A stretch of 36,030 bases of DNA from Paenibacillus plantiphilus (lineage in GTDB: Bacteria; Bacillota; Bacilli; Paenibacillales; Paenibacillaceae). The first letter of the stretch is position 1; each line of letters starts with the position of its first letter. Position numbers and translations under genes: made by a program. The notes under the pieces are model-generated. The model saw nothing but the letters and a program-made list of their open reading frames with translations, did not search any database and was not told where the DNA came from. Location: assembly GCF_927798095.1 (NCBI RefSeq), contig NZ_CAKMMF010000044.1:1-36030 (forward strand), in the 5' to 3' direction. Below are positions 17,080-24,584 of the stretch, piece after piece.

Positions 17080-17162
17080 ACTAGTATAAATGCTTCATTT
17101 TTTACAATCCAGAGGGATAAAATGGGTTAAATTTGTAATGTAACTGTAAGTATTATTATATC

Positions 17163-17957
17163 TTACTTTTCGGGCAAAGGACACCAGCCGGGCAGGTAGT
17201 TGCAAATTGCTGCTGCAAGCGTCGGCGCTTCCTGGGCCAAATCGGTAAAATAGCTGCTCAGAATATGATTACCCGCAACAGACCCCATTCGAAAACTGCG
17301 CTTGATTTCTCCTTTAACGTGCATATATAGATAACTGTTTTTCTTTGTCGGGGATTGGTAAACAAGTGGCGGAAGATGGGGGACAATATCGTGCTCGTTG
17401 CGCAGGCGGAAGCTGTTAGTGACGAGACGATTATAAGCGCGTGCGAACTGCGGGTCGCCAACCCGGGGAGAAGCGAAGGTATACACGACAATGCCTTCAG
17501 GGCCTCGATTGGCGGCGATATCAAGTGCAGCCAGTGTAGCCAATGCGCCGCCGAGACTATGGCCGGTGATGAAGAGCGGCTTGCCTGGAGGGAGCTTGTC
17601 GAGCAGCTCGAATATGCGGTCTCTGGCCGACATGTAGACGTCGGTGAAGCCGCAGTGGGTGTGCCCGCCTGCGTTCACTGGCCTGAATTTCACCTGATAA
17701 GCAATGAAATCATTGACCCAGTCGACAGCGGAGCCCGATCCCCGGAAGGCCAGAATTGCCGCTTTATCGGATTCAAGCACGAAGCCGAACAATTCCTTCA
17801 TATCCAGATAGGCAGCCGCTTCGAAGGAACCGACAATGCTGTAGGTGGGCGGAACAAGAAACCAATGTCGTGAATTATTGAACTGGTTCGAGGTTTGTTC
17901 GCATACTGCTAGCAGAAATAATGCGGTTTGTATATCCATCTTGCTGCTCTTGCTCAT
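17163..17957 (-). CDS. Class 3 lipase family protein
   Basis: 264 residues with an alpha/beta-hydrolase core. FITGHSLGGALATLAALDIA (near residue 130) carries the nucleophile Ser of GxSxG. VYTFASPRVGDPQF and NEHDIVPHLPP are the conserved following motifs of fungal-type (class 3) lipases, the latter with the catalytic Asp. No signal peptide is present, so it is probably intracellular or exported by an unusual route. The family hydrolyses acylglycerol or other ester substrates. It is encoded alone between the glycan operon and the stress island. GTGAGG lies just before the start. Confidence 0.87.
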   Translation of the reverse strand: MSKSSKMDIQTALFLLAVCEQTSNQFNNSRHWFLVPPTYSIVGSFEAAAYLDMKELFGFVLESDKAAILAFRGSGSAVDWVNDFIAYQVKFRPVNAGGHTHCGFTDVYMSARDRIFELLDKLPPGKPLFITGHSLGGALATLAALDIAANRGPEGIVVYTFASPRVGDPQFARAYNRLVTNSFRLRNEHDIVPHLPPLVYQSPTKKNSYLYMHVKGEIKRSFRMGSVAGNHILSSYFTDLAQEAPTLAAAICNYLPGWCPLPEK

Positions 17958-18102
17958 ACATCCTCACGCTCCCTGCAGCATTCTATGCGGCTATGGGCAG
18001 CTGTGCTTTAGGCGGGTATCCCGCTTTCGGGAGAAAGGGATGGGTTTCCATTCGGGACTGTTCCAAAAGGGTAATCCTGAGCGGGTCAATCGATGACATG
18101 CG

Positions 18103-18146
18103 CAAAAAAACCTTCAACACCGCTATAAAAGCGGAGATGAAGGTTC
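18103..18146 (-). terminator. Terminator of the DUF1328 gene
   Basis: On the minus strand GAACCTTCA...TGAAGGTT encloses an inner CCGCT/AGCGG stem and runs into TTTTTTT. It lies about 100 bases past the DUF1328 stop; nothing codes in between. Confidence 0.85.
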
Positions 18147-18247
18147 TTTAGCAACTCCATATGATGTACAGGTGGAGGATGAATTTCCCTAATGACCTTT
18201 GGGACAGCCTCAAGTCTGGCGATGCATGATTATGATTGCGGCTCCAG

Positions 18248-18418
18248 CTATAGCGTGTTTCTTCGTCCTGTAATAAGGGAGATAATAAATAGAATCAAGA
18301 AGACAAAAAACAGGATCTTGGCAATTGTCGCAGCGCTTTCGACAATATTGCCGAAGCCGAACACTGCCGCAATAATGGCAATAATGAAGAAAATAGCAGC
18401 CCAGCGTAACATAGACAT
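18248..18418 (-). CDS. DUF1328 (UPF0391, YtjA-like) small membrane protein
   Basis: 56 residues beginning [20 protein letters not shown], with two hydrophobic helices and the family core [23 protein letters not shown]1328 proteins are tiny inner-membrane proteins of unknown function, often stress-linked. The start at 18418 is set by AAAGGA five bases upstream; the longer frame from 18553 adds a low-complexity leader with no RBS. It is divergent from the DUF948 gene and flanks the sigma-B-type island. A GTTTCA-15-GGTTAA pair on the minus strand (18517-18543) is a weak sigma-B-like promoter candidate. Confidence 0.85.
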   Translation of the reverse strand: MSMLRWAAIFFIIAIIAAVFGFGNIVESAATIAKILFFVFLILFIISLITGRRNTL

Positions 18419-18546
18419 CACATTCCTTTCGTTATACGTTTTGACGGGATGCTCATTCTCCTTGCCGTTAGCGGATGTAGGAGGATGAGCGTTGTTCCGT
18501 CCTGCTTGTTCGGATTTTAACCGTGAGCCTGAGCCGTTGAAACAGG

Positions 18547-18572
18547 GATTCAAAGCAGGCTCCAGCGGGTAT
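18547..18572 (+). promoter_or_regulatory. Sigma-B-type promoter of the DUF948 gene
   Basis: GATTCA and GGGTAT are separated by 14 bases, the same geometry as the rsbV and GSP17M promoters in this window. The -10 is a perfect match to the known sigma-B GGGWAW consensus; the -35 (GTTTAA consensus) is partial. Confidence 0.6.
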
Positions 18573-18656
18573 ACGAATTACAGAGCAAGACGCATGATTG
18601 CCCCGCTGGTCGGGCTGTCAGGCGCTATGTAAATTGTAATTAGCGGAGGGATGACA

Positions 18657-19262
18657 ATGATGGATGTGGCGATGCTCATAATTGGCTTGTCGGTAGCAGT
18701 TCTCGTAGTTGTATTGGTGCAAACGCTGCGCAAGGCTCAGACATCGATAGACGCAGCAAGCAAGACGATTGTTGAACTGCAGCAGACCATTCACACATGG
18801 AAGGGCGATGTAGCTGAGCTTGTAGGCAGCGCCCGCAGAATTGCTGATCGCGCTGACAGCCAGCTTGCTGCGGTGGAGCCGCTGATGGCGACTGTCAAGG
18901 AGGCGGGGGAAGCGCTGCATGAGGTAGCAAGTGTTGCTCATGGCTTCTCGTCGATCTGGACCTCCAAGCTTCGCAGACGGCAGGAAGCTGCTGAAGCGAA
19001 GGAAGCAGCACGCGCTGAGGAAGCGAAGCAGCGGGCTTCTTATGATCCTTCTTCGGTGGAAGCCAGCTATGAAGGGGAACCGGGGAGTCTGCATGCGGCT
19101 TCGTTGGCGGAAGCATACGGCACTGACGTTCATGTTGAGCGTCGTGCAGCAGGGGGAGATCCCATCGTTATGGCGGAGACAGCTGCTGCCCGCCAAGCGC
19201 CGGCCTGGCTGGATTGGATGGAGACTGGCGTGCATGTCGCCAGATTGATTGCGAGACGATAA
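18657..19262 (+). CDS. DUF948 (YtxG-like) general stress protein
   Basis: 201 residues: one N-terminal membrane helix (MLIIGLSVAVLVVVLVQTL), then a long helix rich in heptads (about residues 25-90) and an Ala/Glu-rich charged tail. This is the layout of DUF948 proteins such as Bacillus YtxG, a general stress protein. The ATG at 18657 is taken because GGAGGG (18645-18650) is six bases away and directly abuts the upstream ATG at 18651. A sigma-B-type promoter lies 85 bases upstream, supporting membership of the stress island. The molecular role is unknown. Confidence 0.85.
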   Translation: MMDVAMLIIGLSVAVLVVVLVQTLRKAQTSIDAASKTIVELQQTIHTWKGDVAELVGSARRIADRADSQLAAVEPLMATVKEAGEALHEVASVAHGFSSIWTSKLRRRQEAAEAKEAARAEEAKQRASYDPSSVEASYEGEPGSLHAASLAEAYGTDVHVERRAAGGDPIVMAETAAARQAPAWLDWMETGVHVARLIARR

Positions 19263-19402
19263 CGTTAATGGCATGTTGTGAACAATAGAAGTGACCTCTG
19301 CGCCGTCGCCCTGGACGGCGTTAGTCGGTTTAAGTTGTATCTGCAGTGGATTTAGAAGTAGAATGTGAGAAGAATAAGAGAAGCTCGGCTAGGAGATGGA
19401 AG

Positions 19403-20572
19403 ATGCGTATTGCAGTTGTAGATGATAATCCGATGAATATTACGGTTGTGCAGGAAATTTTAAAGCGTGCGGGCTATACCGATATTGTGACAGCGCCTTC
19501 CGGCATCGAGCTATTTGGCTTGCTTGGGCTGACTTCCGAGGGCAGCGAGCAGGAGATGCCGCTCAATAATGGCTGTCATGATATTGATTTGATTTTGCTC
19601 GATATGATGATGCCGGGTGTGGATGGAATTTCTGCCTGTCAAGCGATTCAGAATTCGGAGCGCCTGCGTGATATCCCGATCATCATGGTTACAGCAATCG
19701 GAGATTCCAAGAAGCTTGCGGAAGCGCTTGATGCCGGCGCAATTGATTATGTGACGAAACCGATTAATCGAATTGAGCTGCTGGCACGGATAAGAGTGGC
19801 GCTGCGGCTCAAGGAACAGAAGGATTGGCATAAGGAGCGCGACCGGAGAGTGAGGGAGGAGCTGCAGCTTGCCCGTGAAGTGCAGAGCGCGGTGCTGCCG
19901 CAGCCCCTTCAGGAGGAAGGGATTGCGATTGATGCGATCTACAAGCCATCAGATGAGCTTTCGGGCGATCTGTACGCGTGGCATCGGATCGATGACCGGC
20001 GATATGGCATTGCTGTTATTGATGCGATGGGCCATGGCATTTCTTCATCGCTTGTATGCATGTTCATCGCATCTGTCCTCAAGGATGCAATGACGAAGCT
20101 GATCGAGCCTGTACGTGTAATCAGCGAGCTGAACCGGCGCACGGGACAGCTGCAATTCGCGGACCAGCTTATCCAGTATTATTTTACCGCGTTATATTTG
20201 CTGGTTGATCTCGATAAAGGGACGGTGGAGTATGTCAATGCGGGTCATCCGTCAGGATTTCTCCTTCGTGGAGATGGCGGAGACGTCGAGACATTCGCTC
20301 AAGGCGGTGTAGCTATCGGCATATTCGACGAGATCGAGGTGGAGAAGCATATGCTGTCCGTTCATAGCGGTGATCGGATCGTACTTGTGACCGATGGCAT
20401 CCTGGACCTGGTCGGCAATGTCGAGGAGAACCAGATGGAGCAGCTGAAGTCAGCGCTCCAAGCGTTCCGAAGCGGTGTATCACGGGAGAAGCTGGAGGAA
20501 GCATTGTTCGTCGAGAGCAATGAATCCAGTCGGTCAGATGACCGCTGTCTCGTGATGGTTGATATCAAGTAG
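19403..20572 (+). CDS. Response regulator with SpoIIE-type PP2C phosphatase output (RsbY/RsbU-like)
   Basis: 389 residues. The receiver spans residues 1-135, with acidic pair D7-D8, phospho-acceptor D67 (LILLDMMMPG) and the conserved Lys in DYVTKPI; a 14-residue insertion precedes the D67 strand. After a helical linker comes the PP2C/SpoIIE domain, with SDELSGDLYAW and DAMGHGISSSL supplying metal-binding Asp residues and YVNAGHPSGFLL. It should dephosphorylate an anti-sigma antagonist, most simply the RsbV at 23287-23619, when phosphorylated itself. The arrangement parallels RsbY of the Bacillus cereus group, which acts with the hybrid kinase RsbK; no such kinase is in the window. The start at 19403 follows TAGGAGAT. 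Confidence 0.9.
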   Translation: MRIAVVDDNPMNITVVQEILKRAGYTDIVTAPSGIELFGLLGLTSEGSEQEMPLNNGCHDIDLILLDMMMPGVDGISACQAIQNSERLRDIPIIMVTAIGDSKKLAEALDAGAIDYVTKPINRIELLARIRVALRLKEQKDWHKERDRRVREELQLAREVQSAVLPQPLQEEGIAIDAIYKPSDELSGDLYAWHRIDDRRYGIAVIDAMGHGISSSLVCMFIASVLKDAMTKLIEPVRVISELNRRTGQLQFADQLIQYYFTALYLLVDLDKGTVEYVNAGHPSGFLLRGDGGDVETFAQGGVAIGIFDEIEVEKHMLSVHSGDRIVLVTDGILDLVGNVEENQMEQLKSALQAFRSGVSREKLEEALFVESNESSRSDDRCLVMVDIK

Positions 20573-20581
20573 AAGACGACA

Positions 20582-20644
20582 AAGGGGAATTCGCACGGGA
20601 TACGGAAGAGCTTCTCTTCCTTATCCAATGTGCGAATTCCCCTT
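20582..20644. terminator. Long shared hairpin between convergent phosphatase and CorA-like genes
   Basis: A 15-bp perfect outer stem (AAGGGGAATTCGCAC with its complement at 20630-20644) encloses an almost perfect inner stem around GGAAGAG/CTCTTCC. It contains the stop and last codons of the CorA-like gene. T runs are poor on both strands, so it may work as a bidirectional block or RNA-stabilising end rather than a standard terminator. Confidence 0.7.
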
Positions 20645-21796
20645 GTTGCCGTCCGTTTCATCTTCCGTTTTCGATGAGGATGTGCGGCTGCGTCTTAAAG
20701 GATGGTCCTCTGTTCCTGGATGTTGCGGTTGAGCGGCTGGAGCGCTGCTTCGGCGGGAACGCTTCCTTGCTTCCTTATTGGAGCCGTTGGAATTGAGCAG
20801 ATCGCCTGTCCAGCCCTTACGCCTTAGCCACCAGTAAATGCCCAGCGTTATAATGACGGTCAGAAGGCACATCGCTGTGAATCCCCAAGGCTGCTTAGCC
20901 CATGGAATAAGCTCGAAATTCATCCCCCACATTGCGCCAATAACGGTTGCTGGTGATAGCAGAACTGTAAATATAGTGAGCGTCTTCATAATATCGTTGC
21001 CGCGGAAATTCGAGATGGCGTCATCCATTGTGAGCAGGGTATCAATTTCCATGGCGTATTGATCAAGAAGCGCCTGAATGCGCTGCAGCTTGAATGCCAT
21101 GCGCTTGAACTCCTCTTGCTCTGTCAGCGGCTCCATGAACGCTTCCTTGGCTGCTCCATGCACCTCATATATGGCAATGAAAAGATGATTCCAATGCAAG
21201 AGATCGTATCGTCGTTCGAAAATACGGTTCATCAAGCCTCGGCCATTGCTTAGCCGCATGGTCTGCTCCAGCTCTCCAAGCCGTCTCTCGAATGTATCGA
21301 GCCCAGTATGGAAAGTCTCAAGAATCGCGCTGAGAATGACGAAGAACGCTTCCGGCGCCGTCTTGCAGCGATTCAGCTTCTCTTCCCACGGATCGAGCTG
21401 CAGCCTGATCGACAGCCGCAGATCGGTATGAATCGTAAATAATGTGTCGGTGGTCATCCAGAAGTGGAGCGGGACTACATCCTGCTGCTCCTCTGAGGCT
21501 TGATACAGCAGTGTCCCATGAAGAACGGGCTCGCCGCCCGGCAGCTCGGATACGACGATATGATTATGCTCGCAATTCTCCGATTCATCGAGCCAGCCTG
21601 CAAGCTCAGGGTGGGCTCCTTTAATCGCGCGGATGGACGCCAAGCGATCTCCCTGTGCATCGAAATGGACGGCAGCAGCGCTGGCATCCATCTCGCTTGT
21701 TCTATGGCGGCGGCTTAATCCGGTCGTCGCCGGACGCTGCTCAAGCAGTACATGCCACTCCCAATTGGATGGAAATCGCAGCATTCGATGCATCAT
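20621..21796 (-). CDS. CorA-family divalent cation transporter-like protein with C-terminal tail
   Basis: 391 residues. A large N-terminal cytosolic domain ends in long helices (residues 170-290). Two membrane helices follow with the pore signature GMNF between them (MWGMNFELIPW). CorA proteins normally end a few basic residues after the second helix; this one continues for about 60 Ser/Arg/Pro-rich, apparently disordered residues. It probably carries Mg2+ or another divalent ion. The start at 21796 is fixed by AGGAGG ten bases upstream; the longer frame from 21883 is not favoured. It lies inside the sigma-B island but has a sigma-A-like promoter. Confidence 0.85.
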   Translation of the reverse strand: MMHRMLRFPSNWEWHVLLEQRPATTGLSRRHRTSEMDASAAAVHFDAQGDRLASIRAIKGAHPELAGWLDESENCEHNHIVVSELPGGEPVLHGTLLYQASEEQQDVVPLHFWMTTDTLFTIHTDLRLSIRLQLDPWEEKLNRCKTAPEAFFVILSAILETFHTGLDTFERRLGELEQTMRLSNGRGLMNRIFERRYDLLHWNHLFIAIYEVHGAAKEAFMEPLTEQEEFKRMAFKLQRIQALLDQYAMEIDTLLTMDDAISNFRGNDIMKTLTIFTVLLSPATVIGAMWGMNFELIPWAKQPWGFTAMCLLTVIITLGIYWWLRRKGWTGDLLNSNGSNKEARKRSRRSSAPAAQPQHPGTEDHPLRRSRTSSSKTEDETDGNKGNSHIG

Positions 21797-21845
21797 AATT
21801 TGAGATCCTCCTGCTAAACCGATCCTGCTATCGTTTATTGCTACC

Positions 21846-21874
21846 ATCATATCGCGAACGGGGCAGTTGCACAA
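21846..21874 (-). promoter_or_regulatory. Promoter of the CorA-like gene
   Basis: On the minus strand TTGTGC (21869-21874) and TATGAT (21846-21851) have a 17-base spacer. Confidence 0.55.
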
Positions 21875-21878
21875 CTGC
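21863..21878. promoter_or_regulatory. Palindrome overlapping the CorA-like gene's -35 box
   Basis: GCAGTTG and CAACTGC are perfect reverse complements with two central bases. The position over the -35 would suit a repressor or metal-responsive regulator; the binder is unknown. Confidence 0.4.
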
Positions 21879-21909
21879 TCCATTGGAGAATACCTGCCAG
21901 CGGACTATC

Positions 21910-21954
21910 AAAAAAGCATGCCGCTTCCCGGATTAGGGGTCCGGTAGGGCATGC
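21910..21954 (-). terminator. Terminator of the rsbV-rsbW-sigB operon
   Basis: GGCATGC pairs with GCATGCC, with a second inner stem CCGGA/TCCGG, and on the minus strand the stem runs into TTTTTT. It starts 34 bases after the sigB stop. Confidence 0.85.
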
Positions 21955-21987
21955 CTGCGCTGTTTTTCAAATGCGTACGTCTGTACC

Positions 21988-22782
21988 TTATACGCTGCTG
22001 TCGAAATCTGACCGTTCATCCGCATTGCCGCTGAGCAGATGCTTCAGCTTGTCAATGGCGCGACGTTGAATTCGGGAAATGCTCATCTGCGAGACACCCA
22101 GCTGCTCGGCAATCGTGCGTTGAGGCAGCCCCTCTTCATAAACGAGCAGAAGCACCTGCTGCTCCTGAGGCTTCAGCTGCGAGATAGCTGCTTGCAGATC
22201 GAGCTTCTTGTCGAGCGTGTCAAAGTCGTCGGCTGGAGATCCGATCAGATCGCCAAGCGTTGTCGTATTCTCTTCCTCCGAGATTGGCGTATCAAGCGAG
22301 ACATAGTGATACAGCTCTCGGCCGCCAAGAATCTCAGTCGTTTCCTCCACGGACAGCTCCATATATTCCGCAATTTCCTCAACGCGGGGGGATCGCTCCA
22401 GCCTGACGGTGAGCTCGTCTACCGCTTGCTGGACGGCGATTCCCTTTTCCTTGATGCGGCGAGGGACTTGGACATACCATGATTTGTCTCTTAGGTAGTT
22501 CTTCATATGACCGATTATGCTTTTCATTGCATAGGGTTCGAATTGGACGCCGAGTGTTACATCGAATTGACGGAACAGGCGAAGTAACGCAATCTGTCCC
22601 ACCTGCATGAGATCTTCGTATAAATCAGGACGATTGCGAGAAATTTTTCCGGCCGCCATTCGAACCATCGGCTCATAATGCTCAATAAGCAAAGTGGCCG
22701 TATCATTGTTCGGGTTATTCTGATAGGACAGAATGAGCTCCGTACTGGATATCGGCTGCTGCTTGGCCGGGTGCAGACTCAT
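21988..22782 (-). CDS. sigB: RNA polymerase sigma factor, sigma-B type
   Basis: 264 residues with sigma-70 region 2 (DLYEDLMQVGQIALLRLFRQ, FEPYAMKSIIGHMKNYLRDK), region 3 (VPRRIKEKGIAVQQAVDELT) and region 4 (QLGVSQMSISRIQRRAIDKL). The size and sequence fit the SigB/SigF/SigG group, and the preceding rsbV-rsbW genes point to SigB. Its start overlaps the rsbW stop (ATGA), which keeps anti-sigma and sigma levels matched. It should direct the general stress response from GGGWAW promoters. Three such promoters lie close by, one upstream of its own operon. Assignment as a SigF paralog was considered; no spoIIAA/AB pattern of sporulation genes is present. Confidence 0.92.
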   Translation of the reverse strand: MSLHPAKQQPISSTELILSYQNNPNNDTATLLIEHYEPMVRMAAGKISRNRPDLYEDLMQVGQIALLRLFRQFDVTLGVQFEPYAMKSIIGHMKNYLRDKSWYVQVPRRIKEKGIAVQQAVDELTVRLERSPRVEEIAEYMELSVEETTEILGGRELYHYVSLDTPISEEENTTTLGDLIGSPADDFDTLDKKLDLQAAISQLKPQEQQVLLLVYEEGLPQRTIAEQLGVSQMSISRIQRRAIDKLKHLLSGNADERSDFDSSV

Positions 22783-23258
22783 GCCAGCTCACCACTCTTG
22801 AGCAGTCGTTTGGTCAGGACAACCTCTGTGCCTGCATCGCTGTTAACCTGCACCTGATCCATCAACGCTTGCATGAGATAGAGTCCAAGGCCTCCAGCTT
22901 GCAGTTCATCAACTGTCTTGCCGTGCAGCGATTCTGCTCGCTGTGCAGCAGCGGCTGCATCGAAGCTGCGGCCGTCATCCTTCACAACGATGGACAGCGC
23001 GTCTGTCTGCTTAATAAAGCGAACCTCAATATGAGGCGCAACATCCGGGGCGGATACTGTAGAGCCTGATGGCAGGTCTCCATAGGCATAGAGTACAGCG
23101 TTATTGCAGGCCTCCGATACGGCGACCTTCATATCTTCGATCTCCTCGTAGGAGAATCCGATTTTTACAGCGAGTCCGTACAGCGTTAATCTGACCAGAT
23201 CAATGTATTCTGCGGCTGCTGGTACTTTAAGGGTTACGATTTCTTCGTTCGCTTTCAT
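22779..23258 (-). CDS. rsbW: Anti-sigma-B factor, serine kinase RsbW
   Basis: 159 residues of the GHKL kinase fold: VAVSEACNNAVLYAYGD is the N box, VVKDDGRSFD the G1 region and GGLGLYLMQALMDQV the G2 region. It binds sigma-B under unstressed conditions and phosphorylates RsbV on Ser. Spacing to rsbV is 28 bases, and it overlaps sigB by four bases. Compared with rsbV it carries an insertion around residues 68-75 (PSGSTVSAPD) before the conserved strand. Confidence 0.93.
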   Translation of the reverse strand: MKANEEIVTLKVPAAAEYIDLVRLTLYGLAVKIGFSYEEIEDMKVAVSEACNNAVLYAYGDLPSGSTVSAPDVAPHIEVRFIKQTDALSIVVKDDGRSFDAAAAAQRAESLHGKTVDELQAGGLGLYLMQALMDQVQVNSDAGTEVVLTKRLLKSGELA

Positions 23259-23286
23259 GGCGTTTTCGTTCCTTTCTTCGTGACGA

Positions 23287-23619
23287 TCATGCTTGCCCGG
23301 CTTGCTTGAGCAGAAATGGGGTAATGCCCGTCATGTCGAATAGTTTGCGAATATTCGGAGGCACGGCTTCTACAACGAATGGCGCGTTCTTGGCATGTCG
23401 AGCCTTTAATACAGAGACGAGGATGCCGATTCCAGTGCTGTCCACATAACGGAGCTCCCGCAGATTGAGAGTAAGCTCGCGATCGGAAAGCTCAATGAGC
23501 GGAGACATGACGGCCCGCATTTGCGCTGCCGATTCCAAATCCAGCTCTCCTCCGACAAAAACAGTGCATTTGCCTTCTTTATTCTCGGTTCGCAGAAATA
23601 GTTTATCGGATTGATTCAT
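23287..23619 (-). CDS. rsbV: Anti-sigma factor antagonist RsbV (STAS domain)
   Basis: 110 residues forming one STAS domain. The phosphorylated serine is in YVDSTGIGIL (S61), the hallmark of RsbV/SpoIIAA. In its unphosphorylated form it takes RsbW off sigma-B. The ATG at 23619 follows AGGAGAGG with a five-base gap; an upstream in-frame start at 23640 would place the RBS inside the gene. It is the first gene of the operon, 76 bases from a sigma-B-type promoter. Confidence 0.93.
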   Translation of the reverse strand: MNQSDKLFLRTENKEGKCTVFVGGELDLESAAQMRAVMSPLIELSDRELTLNLRELRYVDSTGIGILVSVLKARHAKNAPFVVEAVPPNIRKLFDMTGITPFLLKQAGQA

Positions 23620-23695
23620 AAAGTCCTCTCCTGTTACCAAAGTTAAGATGTCATTGCTTGAACTACTTATGTAAGCAGGTCGCTAATAATATTGT

Positions 23696-23721
23696 ATACC
23701 CGTGCCGCCACGGCTTGAAAC
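23696..23721 (-). promoter_or_regulatory. Sigma-B-type promoter of the rsbV-rsbW-sigB operon
   Basis: On the minus strand GTTTCA (23716-23721) and GGGTAT (23696-23701) have a 14-base spacer, close to the known sigma-B consensus GTTTAA/GGGWAW. It predicts positive autoregulation. Confidence 0.8.
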
Positions 23722-23722
23722 A

Positions 23723-23848
23723 GATTATTTATTGTCGATTGAATTTTACAGATTGAAATTTACAGATTGAATGCTACAGATTGAATGCTACAGATTGAAT
23801 GCTACAGATTGAATGCTACAGATTGAATGCTACAGATTGAATGCTGCA
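23723..23848. repeat. 14-bp tandem repeat array between two divergent sigma-B-type promoters
   Basis: GATTGA occurs at 23737, 23751, 23765, 23779, 23793, 23807, 23821 and 23835, exactly every 14 bases, with a degenerate ninth unit (GATTAT) at 23723. The unit is GATTGAATGCTACA; the two leftmost full copies have diverged (AATTTTACA, AATTTACA-like) and the last reads TGCAG. The last GATTGA serves as the -35 of the GSP17M promoter. Confidence 0.95.
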
Positions 23849-23860
23849 GAAATAGGGTAT
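23835..23860 (+). promoter_or_regulatory. Sigma-B-type promoter of the GSP17M-like gene
   Basis: GATTGA (23835-23840), 14 bases, then GGGTAT (23855-23860). The -35 is the last unit of the tandem array. An AGGAGG RBS follows at 23888-23893. Confidence 0.7.
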
Positions 23861-23901
23861 AACAAGCTTAAAGAAAAATTCGACACTAGGAGGCTATTAC
23901 T

Positions 23902-24459
23902 ATGGCGATCAAGCTTGGTGTTTTCGAGACGGAGCAGCAGGTCATTCATGCCATTGACACATTGGAGCAGGAAGGCTTCACACGGAATGAGCTTAAAGTG
24001 CTGGTCAAGGATGGCGAGCATTCGCGGCGGATCGAAGCAGAGACGGATGTTCATGCGGATGAGCTGCGAGAATTGGTGGAGACGAGAGAGGGAGTAGCCG
24101 TCAACGATGCGGCGGCCGATGGATTACTCCTTGCCGGCTCCATGACACAATCGCCCGGCGGATTATATGCAGCAGGCGCTGCTGGCATGATGGGCAGCGG
24201 CGCTCCTTACGGAGGTATGAACCTGCTCGCTGGAAGAGTCGGGATCAATGAAAACAGCAATATGGAGGAAGCGCTCATTGCTTTAGGGCTGAAGGGCAAT
24301 CAAGCGAGCCAGTGCAAGGACGCCATTGCCGGCGGGGACTATGTAGTTGGGGTCGATATGGGTGACAGCACAGGGATCGGCAACGGAGGTCCGGATTTAA
24401 CGAGGAACGGAATTGTTGAAGCGGTGTATCGACACTGCGGCGCAGTACGCATTCTATAG
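23902..24459 (+). CDS. General stress protein, GSP17M/YflT-like
   Basis: 185 residues. The N-terminal part (MAIKLGVFETEQQVIHAIDT, LEQEGFTRNELKVLVKDG) is the GSP17M fold found in Bacillus YflT and YsnF. A Gly/Ala/Met-rich middle segment (residues 73-105) resembles the glycine-zipper region of these proteins. The C-terminal part has ALKG-type helices and a VGVDMGD strand. YflT is a known sigma-B-dependent stress protein, and this gene has a GGGTAT promoter and sits divergent from rsbV. The start is clear: AGGAGG eight bases before the ATG. The biochemical role is unknown. Confidence 0.85.
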   Translation: MAIKLGVFETEQQVIHAIDTLEQEGFTRNELKVLVKDGEHSRRIEAETDVHADELRELVETREGVAVNDAAADGLLLAGSMTQSPGGLYAAGAAGMMGSGAPYGGMNLLAGRVGINENSNMEEALIALGLKGNQASQCKDAIAGGDYVVGVDMGDSTGIGNGGPDLTRNGIVEAVYRHCGAVRIL

Positions 24460-24487
24460 GTAAGCTATAGGTAAGCAATTGGCTGAT

Positions 24488-24535
24488 GCCGTCAGAACCA
24501 TGCGCAAAGTGGGACTGACGGCTTTTGTGTGCTTT
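24488..24535 (+). terminator. Terminator of the GSP17M-like gene
   Basis: GCCGTCAG and CTGACGGC form an 8-bp stem followed by TTTTGTGTGCTTTTTT. Confidence 0.85.
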
Positions 24536-24584
24536 TTTATAGGCGCAAAAGCAAAATAAACGGTTGCCGTATTGAGGCGCTACG

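Noticed and set aside
18014..18019. GGGTAT as another sigma-B-type -10
   Set aside because: No GTTT- or GATT-like box lies 12-16 bases upstream, and no gene follows on that strand within a sensible distance. It is part of a small GCGGG/CCCGC palindrome.
19328..19353. Sigma-B promoter of the phosphatase gene
   Set aside because: The -35 (GTTTAA) is perfect, but the would-be -10 is GGATTT. It is too weak to list as a feature and is kept only as a remark in the stress-island finding.
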